A DNA stretch of 64,000 nt. It comes from Alphaproteobacteria bacterium. GTDB lineage: Bacteria > Pseudomonadota > Alphaproteobacteria > Caulobacterales > Maricaulaceae. The position numbers were made by a program, and so were the translations under genes. The stretch covers positions 1 to 64,000 of the forward strand of contig JAJRSJ010000038.1 of the NCBI GenBank assembly GCA_024278855.1. Direction: 5' to 3'. The notes under the pieces were generated by a model. It did no database searches, had not been told where the DNA came from, and was given only the letters and a program-made list of their open reading frames with translations. Shown in pieces: positions 47,441 to 56,026 of the stretch (its first letter is position 1; every line of letters begins with the position of its first letter).

Positions 47441-48673
47441 TTACAAATAGCCAGTGACAGAAAACAGTTTTCTATGTTCCTCAATGGCGAAACGGTCTGT
47501 CATACCGGCAATATAATCACAAATAACCCGTGCGGTTTTTAGTGTCTCCACATCCCTGCACTGGGCGTAAATTTCTGTGGGCAACAGGCTTGGGTCGTCC
47601 ATAAATAGTCCGAATAATTCCTCGACTACCCGCACCGCCTGCCCCATCATACGGTTGACCTTGTAATGGCGATACATATTTTCAAACAAAAATGCCCTTA
47701 AGGGTTTTTCCTCAGCCCGGAAAGGTTCGGAAAACGCAATAATAGGGCGGTTTAACTTACGTATATCATCTGCACTGTTTGGGCTATGTTCGGCGAGGCG
47801 CGAACGGCTTTCCTTGAGCAAATCTGCAACCATATAGCCGATTAAGTCCCGGATAACCTCATGGATTAGTCTGTCGCGGGCAATGTCGGGATAGCGGGCT
47901 TTAACGTCCCTAAATGCCCGGCCAACAATCGGCACCTGACAAACATCCTCAATGCTAAAAAGCCCTGCCCCCAGACCGTCGTCAATATCATGGTTGTTAT
48001 AGGCAATATCGTCCGCCAACGCTGCAACTTGTGCCTCAGGTCCGGCGTAACTGTCTAGCTCTAACCTGCGCCAGTCCTCTAGGGCGCGCATGGCCCAAGG
48101 CAAGTCGTCCTGAGTGCGCGTACTATCAATGAGTGGCCCGTTATGTTTGGCAATGCCCTCCAGGGTTTCCCAGCACAAATTAAGCCCGTCAAACTCTGCA
48201 TACCGCCCCTCTAATGTCTCGACAATGCGCAGAGTTTGCGCATTGTGATCAAAGCCCCCGTATGGTTCCATGACCTTTTGCAAAGCCGTTTCGCCGCTAT
48301 GACCAAATGGCGGATGCCCCAAATCATGGGCCAATGCCAAACATTCAGCCAAGTCTTCGTCCAAGCCTAAAACCCGGGCAATAGACCTGGCAATTTGCGC
48401 CACTTCCAAAGAATGGGTCAAGCGGGTGCGGTAGGTGTCGCCTTCATGAGCGACAAATACTTGAGTTTTGCCCTTAAGGCGGCGAAAGGCGCTTGAATGG
48501 ATTATCCGGTCTTTGTCATGTTGAAATATAGTGCGCTCGGACTTTCCGACCTGGCCGATCCGGCGACCACGGGAATTATCCGGGTCGCTCGCATATATTG
48601 CTCTTTCTCTTTTGGGAGAAAATTTGGCTCTTTTGGGAGAAAATGCGTCCTGCTTTGGAGAAAACTTTGTCAA
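47441..48673 (-). CDS. dgt: Deoxyguanosinetriphosphate triphosphohydrolase-like protein (HD domain)
   Basis: This enzyme hydrolyses dNTPs, as in the Dgt/SAMHD1 family, and has the HD metal site: H87 (RLTHSLEVAQIARS), H116-D117 (LAHDLGHPPFGHSG) and the later Asp of ADDIAYNNHDIDDG. The length is 410 aa. The start is TTG 48673 behind AAAGGTGAA. The first 21 residues carry a 7-residue repeat (FSPKQDA-FSPKRAK-FSPKRER) absent from the usual family start, which begins near YASDPDNSRGR. It is divergent from erpA, a neighbour pair conserved in alphaproteobacteria. Confidence 0.92.
   Translation of the reverse strand: MTKFSPKQDAFSPKRAKFSPKRERAIYASDPDNSRGRRIGQVGKSERTIFQHDKDRIIHSSAFRRLKGKTQVFVAHEGDTYRTRLTHSLEVAQIARSIARVLGLDEDLAECLALAHDLGHPPFGHSGETALQKVMEPYGGFDHNAQTLRIVETLEGRYAEFDGLNLCWETLEGIAKHNGPLIDSTRTQDDLPWAMRALEDWRRLELDSYAGPEAQVAALADDIAYNNHDIDDGLGAGLFSIEDVCQVPIVGRAFRDVKARYPDIARDRLIHEVIRDLIGYMVADLLKESRSRLAEHSPNSADDIRKLNRPIIAFSEPFRAEEKPLRAFLFENMYRHYKVNRMMGQAVRVVEELFGLFMDDPSLLPTEIYAQCRDVETLKTARVICDYIAGMTDRFAIEEHRKLFSVTGYL
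48609..48666. repeat. Threefold 21-bp repeat encoding FSPKxxx at the dgt N-terminus
   Basis: Two copies of CTTTTGGGAGAAAAT (48609-48623, 48630-48644) are exactly 21 bp apart, and a third diverged copy is at 48653-48666. They encode three FSPK-heptads right after the TTG start of dgt. The unit could expand or contract without a frameshift. Confidence 0.75.
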
Positions 48674-48737
48674 ATCACTTCACCTTTTTGTAACATTGCT
48701 TATATAGTAGAAATAACAAACAAATAGCGATAGTTAA

Positions 48738-49076
48738 ATGACCAATATAGCCCCCAATATTTCAATGAGCCAATCTGCGGCCAAACAGATCAATGCGATT
48801 ATGGCCAAACAGACTGGCGGCAAGTTTTTGCGCGTGGCTGTCAACGGTGGCGGCTGTTCCGGGTTTCAATATGCCTTTGATTTTGCCGATGCGCCCAATA
48901 TGGACGATTTAATCATAGAACTGGACGGGGCGCGCATATTGATCGACGAAATATCCCAGGAATTCCTCAAAGACAGCCAGATTGACTATGTTCAGGAATT
49001 GATTGGCTCGGCCTTTAAAATCCATAACCCAAACGCCAAGGCGGCGTGTGGGTGTGGCACCAGTTTTTCTATGTAG
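48738..49076 (+). CDS. erpA: Iron-sulfur cluster insertion protein (A-type carrier)
   Basis: This is an A-type carrier that delivers Fe-S clusters to apoproteins. The three conserved cysteines are C40 (NGGGCSGFQYAF), C104 and C106 (AACGCGTSF). The length is 112 aa. Being divergent from dgt fits the ErpA/HesB gene found at this locus in alphaproteobacteria, although sequence alone cannot separate it from IscA or SufA. Confidence 0.9.
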   Translation: MTNIAPNISMSQSAAKQINAIMAKQTGGKFLRVAVNGGGCSGFQYAFDFADAPNMDDLIIELDGARILIDEISQEFLKDSQIDYVQELIGSAFKIHNPNAKAACGCGTSFSM

Positions 49077-49165
49077 CCTTTTTGGCACCTGCGACACTTT
49101 TGTCCTTGTAGTCTTATCGCAATCGCCTATATCAACATTAGAATCATTCTAATATGGAGAAAATT

Positions 49166-49690
49166 ATGCCGACCCACGTCCCAAATGTAACCTTTATGAC
49201 CCGTGTACGCGACGAAAGTGCCGACGGTGACAATCCGTTCAAATGGTTGCCCGTCACGTCTGACGATCTGTTTAAAGGTAAAAAAGTAATTTTATTCGCC
49301 CTGCCCGGCGCATTTACACCCACATGTTCAACATCACATCTACCGCGCTATGAAGAACTTTACGACGAGTTCAAAGCCCAAGGCATTGACGAAATTATTT
49401 GTCTGTCCGTCAATGATGCATTTGTCATGTATCAATGGGGTTTAAGCCAAAACCGTAAAAATGTATATTTGCTACCAGACGGAAGCGGCACATTTACCCG
49501 CCATATGGGCGCACTTGTGGATAAAAACAATGTTGGTTTTGGCGCACGCTCATGGCGTTATTCCATGCTGGTTGAGGACACAAAAATCACCAAAATGTTT
49601 TCGGAAGAAGGCTTTTCTGATGATTGCCCAACCGACCCGTTTGAAGTGTCAGACGCAGACACCATGCTTGACTACTTGAAATCAAAATAA
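49166..49690 (+). CDS. Peroxiredoxin, Prx5/type II family
   Basis: This is a thiol peroxidase that reduces hydrogen peroxide and alkyl peroxides. The peroxidatic C54 lies in PGAFTPTCSTSHLP with T51, the PxxxTxxC motif. No obvious resolving cysteine is visible, so it is probably a one-Cys or glutaredoxin/glutathione-dependent enzyme. I start at ATG 49166 because GGAG at 49156-49159 sits seven bases ahead and includes part of the alternative ATG 49154. The length is 174 aa. The gene converges with the acyl-CoA ligase-like gene. Confidence 0.9.
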   Translation: MPTHVPNVTFMTRVRDESADGDNPFKWLPVTSDDLFKGKKVILFALPGAFTPTCSTSHLPRYEELYDEFKAQGIDEIICLSVNDAFVMYQWGLSQNRKNVYLLPDGSGTFTRHMGALVDKNNVGFGARSWRYSMLVEDTKITKMFSEEGFSDDCPTDPFEVSDADTMLDYLKSK

Positions 49691-49705
49691 AGCAAATAAA
49701 TCTGT

Positions 49706-49736
49706 GGGCGGCTTAGGTTTTTTGCCTAATCCGCCC
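49706..49736. terminator. Shared hairpin terminator between convergent genes
   Basis: GGGCGG and TTAGG (49706-49717) pair with CCTAA and CCGCCC (49725-49736), with one C-T mismatch and a T-rich loop. It lies between the stops of the plus-strand peroxiredoxin and the minus-strand ligase. Neither side has a long T-run after the stem, so its strength is uncertain. Confidence 0.5.
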
Positions 49737-49743
49737 GACAGAA

Positions 49744-51294
49744 TTATAACAACTTATCCAGTTTTTTGGCTGAACCCGCATAGTCAACCTTCCCTGTCCC
49801 CAATAGCGGGATGTCGTCGGTAATTACGACTTTTCTCGGCAAGGACAGTTCTGATACACCGTGACTTTGCGCCCAGGTGCGTAAATCTGTACGGTTTGCC
49901 GCCGGGCAATCGGACAGCAAGACAATTTGCTCGCCCTTTTTTGGATCCGGCCTAATGAGAGCCACATGTTGGTTATCTGGCCAGACGGCACAGGCACAAT
50001 TTTCAACCACAGCCAGTGAAACCGTTTCGCCGCCTATATTGGCAAAGCGTTTCACTCGCCCGCGAATGGCCACATAACCGTCCTCGTCAATTTCCACAAC
50101 ATCGCCCGTATCGTGCCATTCATCCTCAACGGGTTGAATGACGCCGGGATTGTCAGTGGTAATATAGCCCATCATCACATTAGGCCCGCGCACAAATAAA
50201 CGCCCGCCGCGCTCAATGCCCGGCACCGGGTCAATACGGTGTTCCATAGCCGGTAAAAAATGCCCGACCGTGCCTTTACGGTTGGCGCTTGGTTGATTAA
50301 CCGCAATGACGGGCGCGGTCTCGGTGACGCCGTAGCCCTCAAGAATAAGCATGTCGGATTTTTTGCGCACAAGGTTGCGGGTTTCGTCGCGGACTTGCTC
50401 GGCACCGCAGACGGCAAATCTTATGGTTTTGAAATCGCCGTCCGAACTGGAGCGGATATAACGGCTTAGGAAGGTATCCGTGGCAAATAATATAGTCGTG
50501 CCGACTTTTTTGATACGCTCCGGTATGATTTTCACATGTAAGGGCGACGGGTATAAGGCGACCTTTAGCCCGGCAAAGAGCGGAAATAATGCGCCGCCGG
50601 TTAACCCGAAGCAATGAAAGGTCGGCAAGGGGTTAAACACCACGTCGGTTTTTGGGTATAATTCGTCAATATGGGCGATGATTTGCTCTACATTGGCCAC
50701 CAGATTGCCGTGGGAAAGCGCCACACCCTTTGGGTCGCCCTCGGTTCCGGACGTAAACAAAATCACGGCCGGTTTCTTCCATGACGTTTTTGCCATAAAC
50801 AGAGACGGAAAAGCGGAGCCTAGCACGGCGGCGATTTTATTTTTAGTAGTCATTGCGTCGCGCACGTCTTCCAGAAAGATAAATTCCACATGGGGGGACA
50901 GTTTTTCTATCAATGGCTCCAACTGCCCGATTTTGATAAATCTGTGGGCGGTGATGACTTTGGTAATTTGCGCAGCTTTGAAGGCAGCCAGGAGATTATG
51001 AGCACCTGCGGTGAAATTGAGCATGGCCGGGACGCGCCCCGTCGCTTGCAAGGCAAAGAATGACAGAATACTGCCCGCCCCGGTCGGCAACAACACCCCT
51101 ATTCTTTCGCGGGCTTTGGTTGCGGGTTTCATGGCGCTGCCCAATGCAAAGGAAGCACGAACAATGTCCGTATAGGTTAAAACACGGTCATCCGCGTCAA
51201 TAATAGCGTCACGTTTGCCGCCAAATTTGCGCCGGGCGCGTATGAGTGCGCCAAATACTGATATATGTGCGCGGCTTGCTCTAAACTTCCCCAT
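49744..51294 (-). CDS. AMP-dependent synthetase/ligase (acyl-CoA or acyl-ACP synthetase-like)
   Basis: A 516-residue adenylate-forming enzyme. The P-loop signature is AVILFTSGTEGDPKGVALSHG, and YGVTETAPVIA (A5 motif) and DEWHDTGDVVEIDEDGY (A7) are present, with GRVKRFANIGGE (A8) and a C-terminal Lys in LGTGKVDYAG (A10). The set resembles the synthetase half of Aas (2-acylglycerophosphoethanolamine acyltransferase/acyl-ACP synthetase), so acyl chains are the likely substrate. The acyltransferase half is absent. It stands alone on the minus strand. The exact substrate is unknown. Confidence 0.85.
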   Translation of the reverse strand: MGKFRASRAHISVFGALIRARRKFGGKRDAIIDADDRVLTYTDIVRASFALGSAMKPATKARERIGVLLPTGAGSILSFFALQATGRVPAMLNFTAGAHNLLAAFKAAQITKVITAHRFIKIGQLEPLIEKLSPHVEFIFLEDVRDAMTTKNKIAAVLGSAFPSLFMAKTSWKKPAVILFTSGTEGDPKGVALSHGNLVANVEQIIAHIDELYPKTDVVFNPLPTFHCFGLTGGALFPLFAGLKVALYPSPLHVKIIPERIKKVGTTILFATDTFLSRYIRSSSDGDFKTIRFAVCGAEQVRDETRNLVRKKSDMLILEGYGVTETAPVIAVNQPSANRKGTVGHFLPAMEHRIDPVPGIERGGRLFVRGPNVMMGYITTDNPGVIQPVEDEWHDTGDVVEIDEDGYVAIRGRVKRFANIGGETVSLAVVENCACAVWPDNQHVALIRPDPKKGEQIVLLSDCPAANRTDLRTWAQSHGVSELSLPRKVVITDDIPLLGTGKVDYAGSAKKLDKLL

Positions 51295-51340
51295 GAAAGC
51301 TCCTTGTTTTTATCCAGTTTAGGTTTTGTGTAACTTAAGC

Positions 51341-51715
51341 CTAAGAGCGCATAGACGCAAGGGTTTGACGATATTCCCAGCGACCTATTTCGATCAATAC
51401 TTTTTCGGTGCAAAACTGGACATCATGTATATGGGCTTTGCGGGTTTCCATGCCTGAATTTGCCCCGATCATGGTTTCGCCTTTTTCGCACATTGCTGAC
51501 AAATTATGGGCACCTACGGCTCTGGCAGAGCCTTTTAAGGAGTGCATAACCGCACTCCAACTTTCGTCATCTGCCTGTGCATCCATGGCCCGTGACCACA
51601 TTTCGACCTGGTTTTTAAACAAGCCAAACACTTCTTTGGTCAGCTCTAAATCGTCGCCCACATATTGCTTGATATGTTCAAAATCAATTTCTGTTTGTGT
51701 ATTCGAAGCACTCAT
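51341..51715 (-). CDS. Hpt-domain phosphotransfer protein
   Basis: A 124-residue cytoplasmic protein that passes a phosphoryl group between two-component proteins. The phospho-acceptor is H58 in AVMHSLKGSARAVGAHNL, the standard HxxKG-SxxxGA motif. The rest is predicted to be a four-helix bundle. No sensor kinase or receiver gene adjoins it. In Caulobacterales the ChpT and ShpA phosphotransferases play comparable roles, but this is a simple Hpt and I cannot assign a partner. Confidence 0.85.
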   Translation of the reverse strand: MSASNTQTEIDFEHIKQYVGDDLELTKEVFGLFKNQVEMWSRAMDAQADDESWSAVMHSLKGSARAVGAHNLSAMCEKGETMIGANSGMETRKAHIHDVQFCTEKVLIEIGRWEYRQTLASMRS

Positions 51716-51817
51716 AAATACAGCCTAGCAAAATTAACGGCAGATGAATAGCCCTTTCAGGCAGCTTTCAATATTGATTGGCTATATCTGGGTGAACGTT
51801 AAATAAAGGAGTTCAAA

Positions 51818-52591
51818 ATGCAAAATTCAATCATACTATCCAGCATATCCAAGCCGCTTATTATTGCTTTGATGTCTGCGGTTGCCGCACCCGTATTGGT
51901 GTTCGCACCTGATGCATTTGCGACGAAACCCAGCTTTACCCGTGACATTGATGGTGATGACGCTCGCGAAAATCGACGCCGGGATAACACAAGACCCAAC
52001 CAACGCCGCAGAGACCATGCAAGGCCCAACCAAAACCGTAGGGATCATGCGCGGGCTAATCAGAACCGTAGAGATCATGCGCGGCCTAACCGACACCGTA
52101 GAGATCACGCACGGCCTAACCGACACCGTAGAGATCACGCCAGACAGGACAGGCACCGTAGAGATAATTGGCGCCCAGATCGTCACCGGCGTGACCATGC
52201 GAGACGGGATCGTCACCGCAGAGATCACTGGCGTGCAGATCGTCACCGCCGTGACCACGCTAGGCGCAACGCGCACTGGAGCCACTGGAGCAACAGGCAC
52301 AACGGCTACCGCTCACATTACCGCAGCTCCATAGGCATTAATTTCAGCTTTGGGCAGCCGGGGTATAGCCGCTACCGTTGGGCAAGTTCACCCTATAGTT
52401 TTTATCAACCGCGTTATTCTTCCTATTGGGCTTATACAGCTACGACCTATTGTGAGCGCGTCTTGATCGAGGCTAATCACCACGGGCATAGAGAGCTGAT
52501 TAGTGTCAAGCAATGCTCCAATCCCTATGACGGCACTTATATCATCCAAGGCAGTGAGCAAATCGTAAACTGTACCTATCGGGGATATTAA
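51818..52591 (+). CDS. Exported protein with ten 10-residue Arg/His/Asp/Asn repeats
   Basis: A 257-residue protein of unknown function. The signal peptide ends near 36 (DAFAT). Residues 53-152 are ten units of a 10-residue repeat of the form RRDHARPNxx, dense in Arg, His, Asp and Asn. Then comes a Trp/His/Ser stretch (HWSHWSNRHNGYRSHYRSS) and a Tyr/Ser-rich region. A C-terminal part has three cysteines (YCERV, VKQCSNP, VNCTYRGY) and may be folded. The mature domain should bind anions, metals or nucleic acid; that is inference. The ribosome site is AAAGGAG. Confidence 0.8.
   Translation: MQNSIILSSISKPLIIALMSAVAAPVLVFAPDAFATKPSFTRDIDGDDARENRRRDNTRPNQRRRDHARPNQNRRDHARANQNRRDHARPNRHRRDHARPNRHRRDHARQDRHRRDNWRPDRHRRDHARRDRHRRDHWRADRHRRDHARRNAHWSHWSNRHNGYRSHYRSSIGINFSFGQPGYSRYRWASSPYSFYQPRYSSYWAYTATTYCERVLIEANHHGHRELISVKQCSNPYDGTYIIQGSEQIVNCTYRGY
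51974..52273. repeat. 30-bp coding tandem repeat, ten units
   Basis: Ten in-frame 30-bp units encode the RRDHARPN-type decapeptide array of the exported protein. Units 4 and 5 are almost identical at DNA level (CGACACCGTAGAGATCACGC recurs), while outer units differ. The period of 30 bp means that gain or loss of units keeps the reading frame. Confidence 0.85.
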
Positions 52592-52734
52592 GGCAAAACT
52601 AGTCCAAAAGACAAAGTGTGATACGAGGTGCACCGCCGTTCCAAGCATCGGCTCGGGACGGCGGTTTAGCTATTGATGCAGGGCGATTTCCCCTTTATTG
52701 CCTACAGTCTAAGAAAACCATTTCAGGGATTCCC

Positions 52735-53940
52735 ATGCAGGCTCGCACGCCCATTATTGCTTTTTTTTCACAAACCGCTGACAGCAATACAAAATGGTGG
52801 ACATGGCTAGCCGTGTTCTGGTTCGCTATTATGATCTGGTTTTACGGGCAGATTTTTTTTAGCGTCCTTATGGGTACTGTTATGTATATTTCAGACCCCG
52901 CTAGCATACAAGCCGTGATGGAGGGGCAATCTAGCACCGCTGATATATTGCAAGCATCTAGGTACAGGCTTGCGGCGCGCCTTATTTTTGCCGGCTCTTT
53001 GATTTCTTTTTTTCTGTATTTACTGCGTAATAAATTTTCCGACAAACCCCGTAAAACGGTCGTGACCATCGCTTCTATTTCTGCGGTTGTTTCATTTGCG
53101 GCTTTAATATACTTAAACATTGCAGGCTCCAGTCCCGAAGACATGAATATGTTAAACGACTGGATGTCCAAAAGTCCTTTGGTCTATTTATTCATGCTTA
53201 TGATGTTCCCCCCCATGGCTATTGGTTTGTGGCTCGGGGTTAAATATGTGCAAAAGCGGACAGTTTTATCCCTGCACACGGCCCATTTCACATTTCGTTG
53301 GGGCCGCATGATGTTCGCTATGCTTGTCGTTTGGGCCATTGCTTCCATCATCACTTACGGTTCACATATTACAGGTGCGAGCCCGGTAAAACTGGTGTTT
53401 GATCCGACAAAGTTTTGGATGTATTTACCTGTGACCTTGTTGTTTATTCCCATGCAGTCCGCCACCGAGGAAATCGCCTTACGCGGCTATCTAAATCAAG
53501 GCTTGGGTAAATATATTAAAAATCCGTGGGCCGTTTTTGTCATAACCAGTGCCGCCTTCGCCTCGTTGCATCTTGGCAATCCAGAAGTGGCCGAAACCGT
53601 AAAACGGCATTCCGTTTTCGTGGCATTATCCGGGTATTTTTTCTTTGGGCTATTTGCCTGCATTTTGACCTATATTGACGGCGGGTTAGAATCCGCCATC
53701 GGCATGCATGTGGCCAATAATATTTTCGCGGCAGCAATCGTCGGCTATGACAATTCTGCCCTGCCCGTTCCGACCGTGTTTAAGGTCGGGCTAAATACTG
53801 GGTTGGACAGTCTATTGCTGATTGTCAGCCTGTCACTGGTGTGTCTGATCATGTATTTAACCCGCCGACCGCTAATTCTCGCTCGGCCAACACCGGATAC
53901 ATTTCCCGGAGACATTTACCGGAGACATTTAAATGAGTAA
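52735..53940 (+). CDS. CPBP-family intramembrane metalloprotease
   Basis: A 401-residue protein with about eight hydrophobic segments. The CPBP (Abi) motifs are E245-E246 with R250 (ATEEIALRG), H279 (FASLHLGN) and H325 with N329 (MHVANN). Enzymes of this family, such as Rce1, cleave CAAX-like or membrane peptides, and bacterial ones are often linked to bacteriocin immunity or maturation. I start at ATG 52735, with AGGGA five bases before it, rather than the upstream in-frame Met at 52618. The last 8 bp overlap the next membrane protein gene. Confidence 0.88.
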   Translation: MQARTPIIAFFSQTADSNTKWWTWLAVFWFAIMIWFYGQIFFSVLMGTVMYISDPASIQAVMEGQSSTADILQASRYRLAARLIFAGSLISFFLYLLRNKFSDKPRKTVVTIASISAVVSFAALIYLNIAGSSPEDMNMLNDWMSKSPLVYLFMLMMFPPMAIGLWLGVKYVQKRTVLSLHTAHFTFRWGRMMFAMLVVWAIASIITYGSHITGASPVKLVFDPTKFWMYLPVTLLFIPMQSATEEIALRGYLNQGLGKYIKNPWAVFVITSAAFASLHLGNPEVAETVKRHSVFVALSGYFFFGLFACILTYIDGGLESAIGMHVANNIFAAAIVGYDNSALPVPTVFKVGLNTGLDSLLLIVSLSLVCLIMYLTRRPLILARPTPDTFPGDIYRRHLNE

Positions 53941-55753
53941 ATCACCACCAAAACCATCCGGCGAATTATCAGCCCGTTCGCAATATTTGATTGAACGCCA
54001 CGGCAGTGTATTTCTGGTCTGGATTTTGCTGTTGTTCGTTGGTTGGAGCCGTACCGGCGCCCAATTATTGCGCGGTGAATTGATTGGTAATGATGATTAT
54101 ATGCGTATGGCAGAAATCCGTGACTGGCTAGGGGGGCAAAGCTGGTTTGATTTGCATCAATACCGGCTCAACCCGGTTGAGCCGCTAAACTCACACTGGT
54201 CGCGCATTTCAGATATACTGATTGGCGGGCCAATTAAAATTTTGACCCCCATATTGGGTCAAGCCAAAGCGGAATTGGTCGTGGTTATTGCTTATCCGAG
54301 CATTTTAATGCTGCTTTATCTTTATCTGGCCACAGCCATAGCCAGAAAACTCTCAAACCATAGAGCTACGCCAATCATTGCCGCTTTCATGGCGGCGTTG
54401 TCATTTGGTCTTTTCGCGCAATTCGGCATGGGGCGGATTGATCATCACGGCCTGCAAATTGTTGTGGCTCTAACCATTACCTGGTTTATCATCACGTCAA
54501 TAAACAAGCCTAACACCATGATAATCACAGGTATTTTGTGCGGAATAGGTTTGTATATCGGTATTGAAAGCGCACCTTATGTGGCTGCCGCCTGTATTGC
54601 GGTTGTTTTGATTTGGGTATTATCCGAGGAAAACTCAGCACAAAAACTTCGGTTTTTTGGACTAGCTCTGGCTTTGACGACCCTCCTAAGCCTGCTCGTC
54701 AGTACACCGCCAAATGCTTGGTTTACACCGAAATGCGACGCCCTGTCTGTGGTGTACACACAACTTGCATTGCTTGTTGCTGTTGTTTTATGGGCTTTAA
54801 GTTATGTGGATCATAAACTTAAAACGCCTATTACGCGCCTGCTGGTCGCGGGATTTTTGGGTGGTAGCGCCTTGTTTGCGACCATTGCCCTTTACCCGCA
54901 ATGTTTAAGCGGGCCTTATGCAAATTTAGACGACCGCCTAATAGAAGTCTGGCTCTCCAATGTAGCGGAAGCAGGAAATTTTCTCCAATTTTTCCGCGTA
55001 GATATGGCCACCAGTATAGGCGCATTGATATTACCAATTCTTGCCATTTTCGGGTATGTATTTGTGGGACGGCGCGAAAACAATTTATTAGGTTTACCTC
55101 ATAGAACTTTGATATTATTCGTTATATTGTCTTTATTAGCGGGCATGTTACAAGCTAGGTTATTATTTTTCGCCACAGCTTTTTCAATTCCCTTGGCAAC
55201 ATTATTATTGGTTAGCACCTTGAAATGGGCCGGACGGTTTAAGCCTGCGCCTGTCAGACTATTGGTACAATCTGCATTGATTGTTAGCATGGCCCCCATC
55301 ACTATTCCGCTGATAATGGGGGCAACTATAAAGCAAGATGCTGAAATAGATACTACGGATAGCAACCGGCCATGTATAAGTCAGCCCGTATTGTCGGCTC
55401 TGAACAGCCTGCCAATAGGAACTGCATTGACCCAAATTGATTTGGGCGCACCGGTTTTGCATTTCACCAAGCTTAGCGTCACATCTGCACCCTATCACCG
55501 CAATGCAAGCGGCATATTATCCGCCGTTGACGTGTTCATTGAAAATGAAGCCATGGCAAAGCAAGCGGTGATCAATATGAAAGCCGATTATGTGATTGCG
55601 TGCCGAGACAGCAATGAGACGAATTTGATGTTAAAGTTCGGGCCAAATGGCATGTTGGCAAAGCTATTAGCTGATAATCCGCCAGATTGGTTAAAACCCA
55701 TTGAAATTAAAAATGGCCATGAATTGCTTATTTATCAGGTCGTCATTCCCTAA
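53933..55753 (+). CDS. Multi-spanning membrane protein, GT-C-like
   Basis: A 606-residue integral membrane protein with about ten to twelve hydrophobic helices and a soluble C-terminal part (about 460-606). Near the N-terminus it has NDDYMRMAEIRDWLGG-x-SWFDLHQY (53-76), where the first extracytoplasmic loop with paired acids resembles the GT-C glycosyltransferase site seen in STT3 or ArnT-like enzymes. I do not recognise a named family. It is translationally linked to the CPBP protease upstream. A role in cell-surface glycan or lipid modification is a guess. Confidence 0.7.
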   Translation: MSKSPPKPSGELSARSQYLIERHGSVFLVWILLLFVGWSRTGAQLLRGELIGNDDYMRMAEIRDWLGGQSWFDLHQYRLNPVEPLNSHWSRISDILIGGPIKILTPILGQAKAELVVVIAYPSILMLLYLYLATAIARKLSNHRATPIIAAFMAALSFGLFAQFGMGRIDHHGLQIVVALTITWFIITSINKPNTMIITGILCGIGLYIGIESAPYVAAACIAVVLIWVLSEENSAQKLRFFGLALALTTLLSLLVSTPPNAWFTPKCDALSVVYTQLALLVAVVLWALSYVDHKLKTPITRLLVAGFLGGSALFATIALYPQCLSGPYANLDDRLIEVWLSNVAEAGNFLQFFRVDMATSIGALILPILAIFGYVFVGRRENNLLGLPHRTLILFVILSLLAGMLQARLLFFATAFSIPLATLLLVSTLKWAGRFKPAPVRLLVQSALIVSMAPITIPLIMGATIKQDAEIDTTDSNRPCISQPVLSALNSLPIGTALTQIDLGAPVLHFTKLSVTSAPYHRNASGILSAVDVFIENEAMAKQAVINMKADYVIACRDSNETNLMLKFGPNGMLAKLLADNPPDWLKPIEIKNGHELLIYQVVIP

Positions 55754-55882
55754 CCTTAACAAGAATTCATTTAAATCCGCAAAATTCAGGCTGGCTCGCC
55801 TTGATTATAGGGTAAACGCGCGCTATATATACGACGAATATCGTAATGATGATTCATTATGCTGAATTTTATAGGGGAAAAT

Positions 55883-56023
55883 ATGGACAAGTTTATTAAA
55901 TGGTTGCTCAGCGTCACTTTGTTGCTTGCCTTCATATTTCTTGGCCTGAAAACCCAACCTAAGTCCGATGACCCCGAAGAGAACAAGCCTAAAAAACCTG
56001 TAATTTTGCGTATTTTGGGCTAA
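55883..56023 (+). CDS. Small single-pass membrane protein
   Basis: A 46-residue open frame starting at ATG 55883 behind a good ribosome site (AGGGGAA, six bases ahead). The N-terminal helix KWLLSVTLLLAFIFLGL is hydrophobic. The tail is Lys/Pro/Asp/Glu-rich (KSDDPEENKPKKPVILRI). Both the ribosome site and the TM-plus-charged-tail layout argue for a real small protein. There is no known homologue that I can name. It stands between the GT-C-like gene and a minus-strand gene. Confidence 0.55.
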   Translation: MDKFIKWLLSVTLLLAFIFLGLKTQPKSDDPEENKPKKPVILRILG

Positions 56024-56026
56024 TAT

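Noticed and set aside
51882..52334. 150-codon plus-strand frame and 154-codon minus-strand frame over the decapeptide repeats
   Set aside because: Both arise because the 30-bp repeat keeps other frames open. Only the frame starting at 51818 has a ribosome site and a signal peptide.
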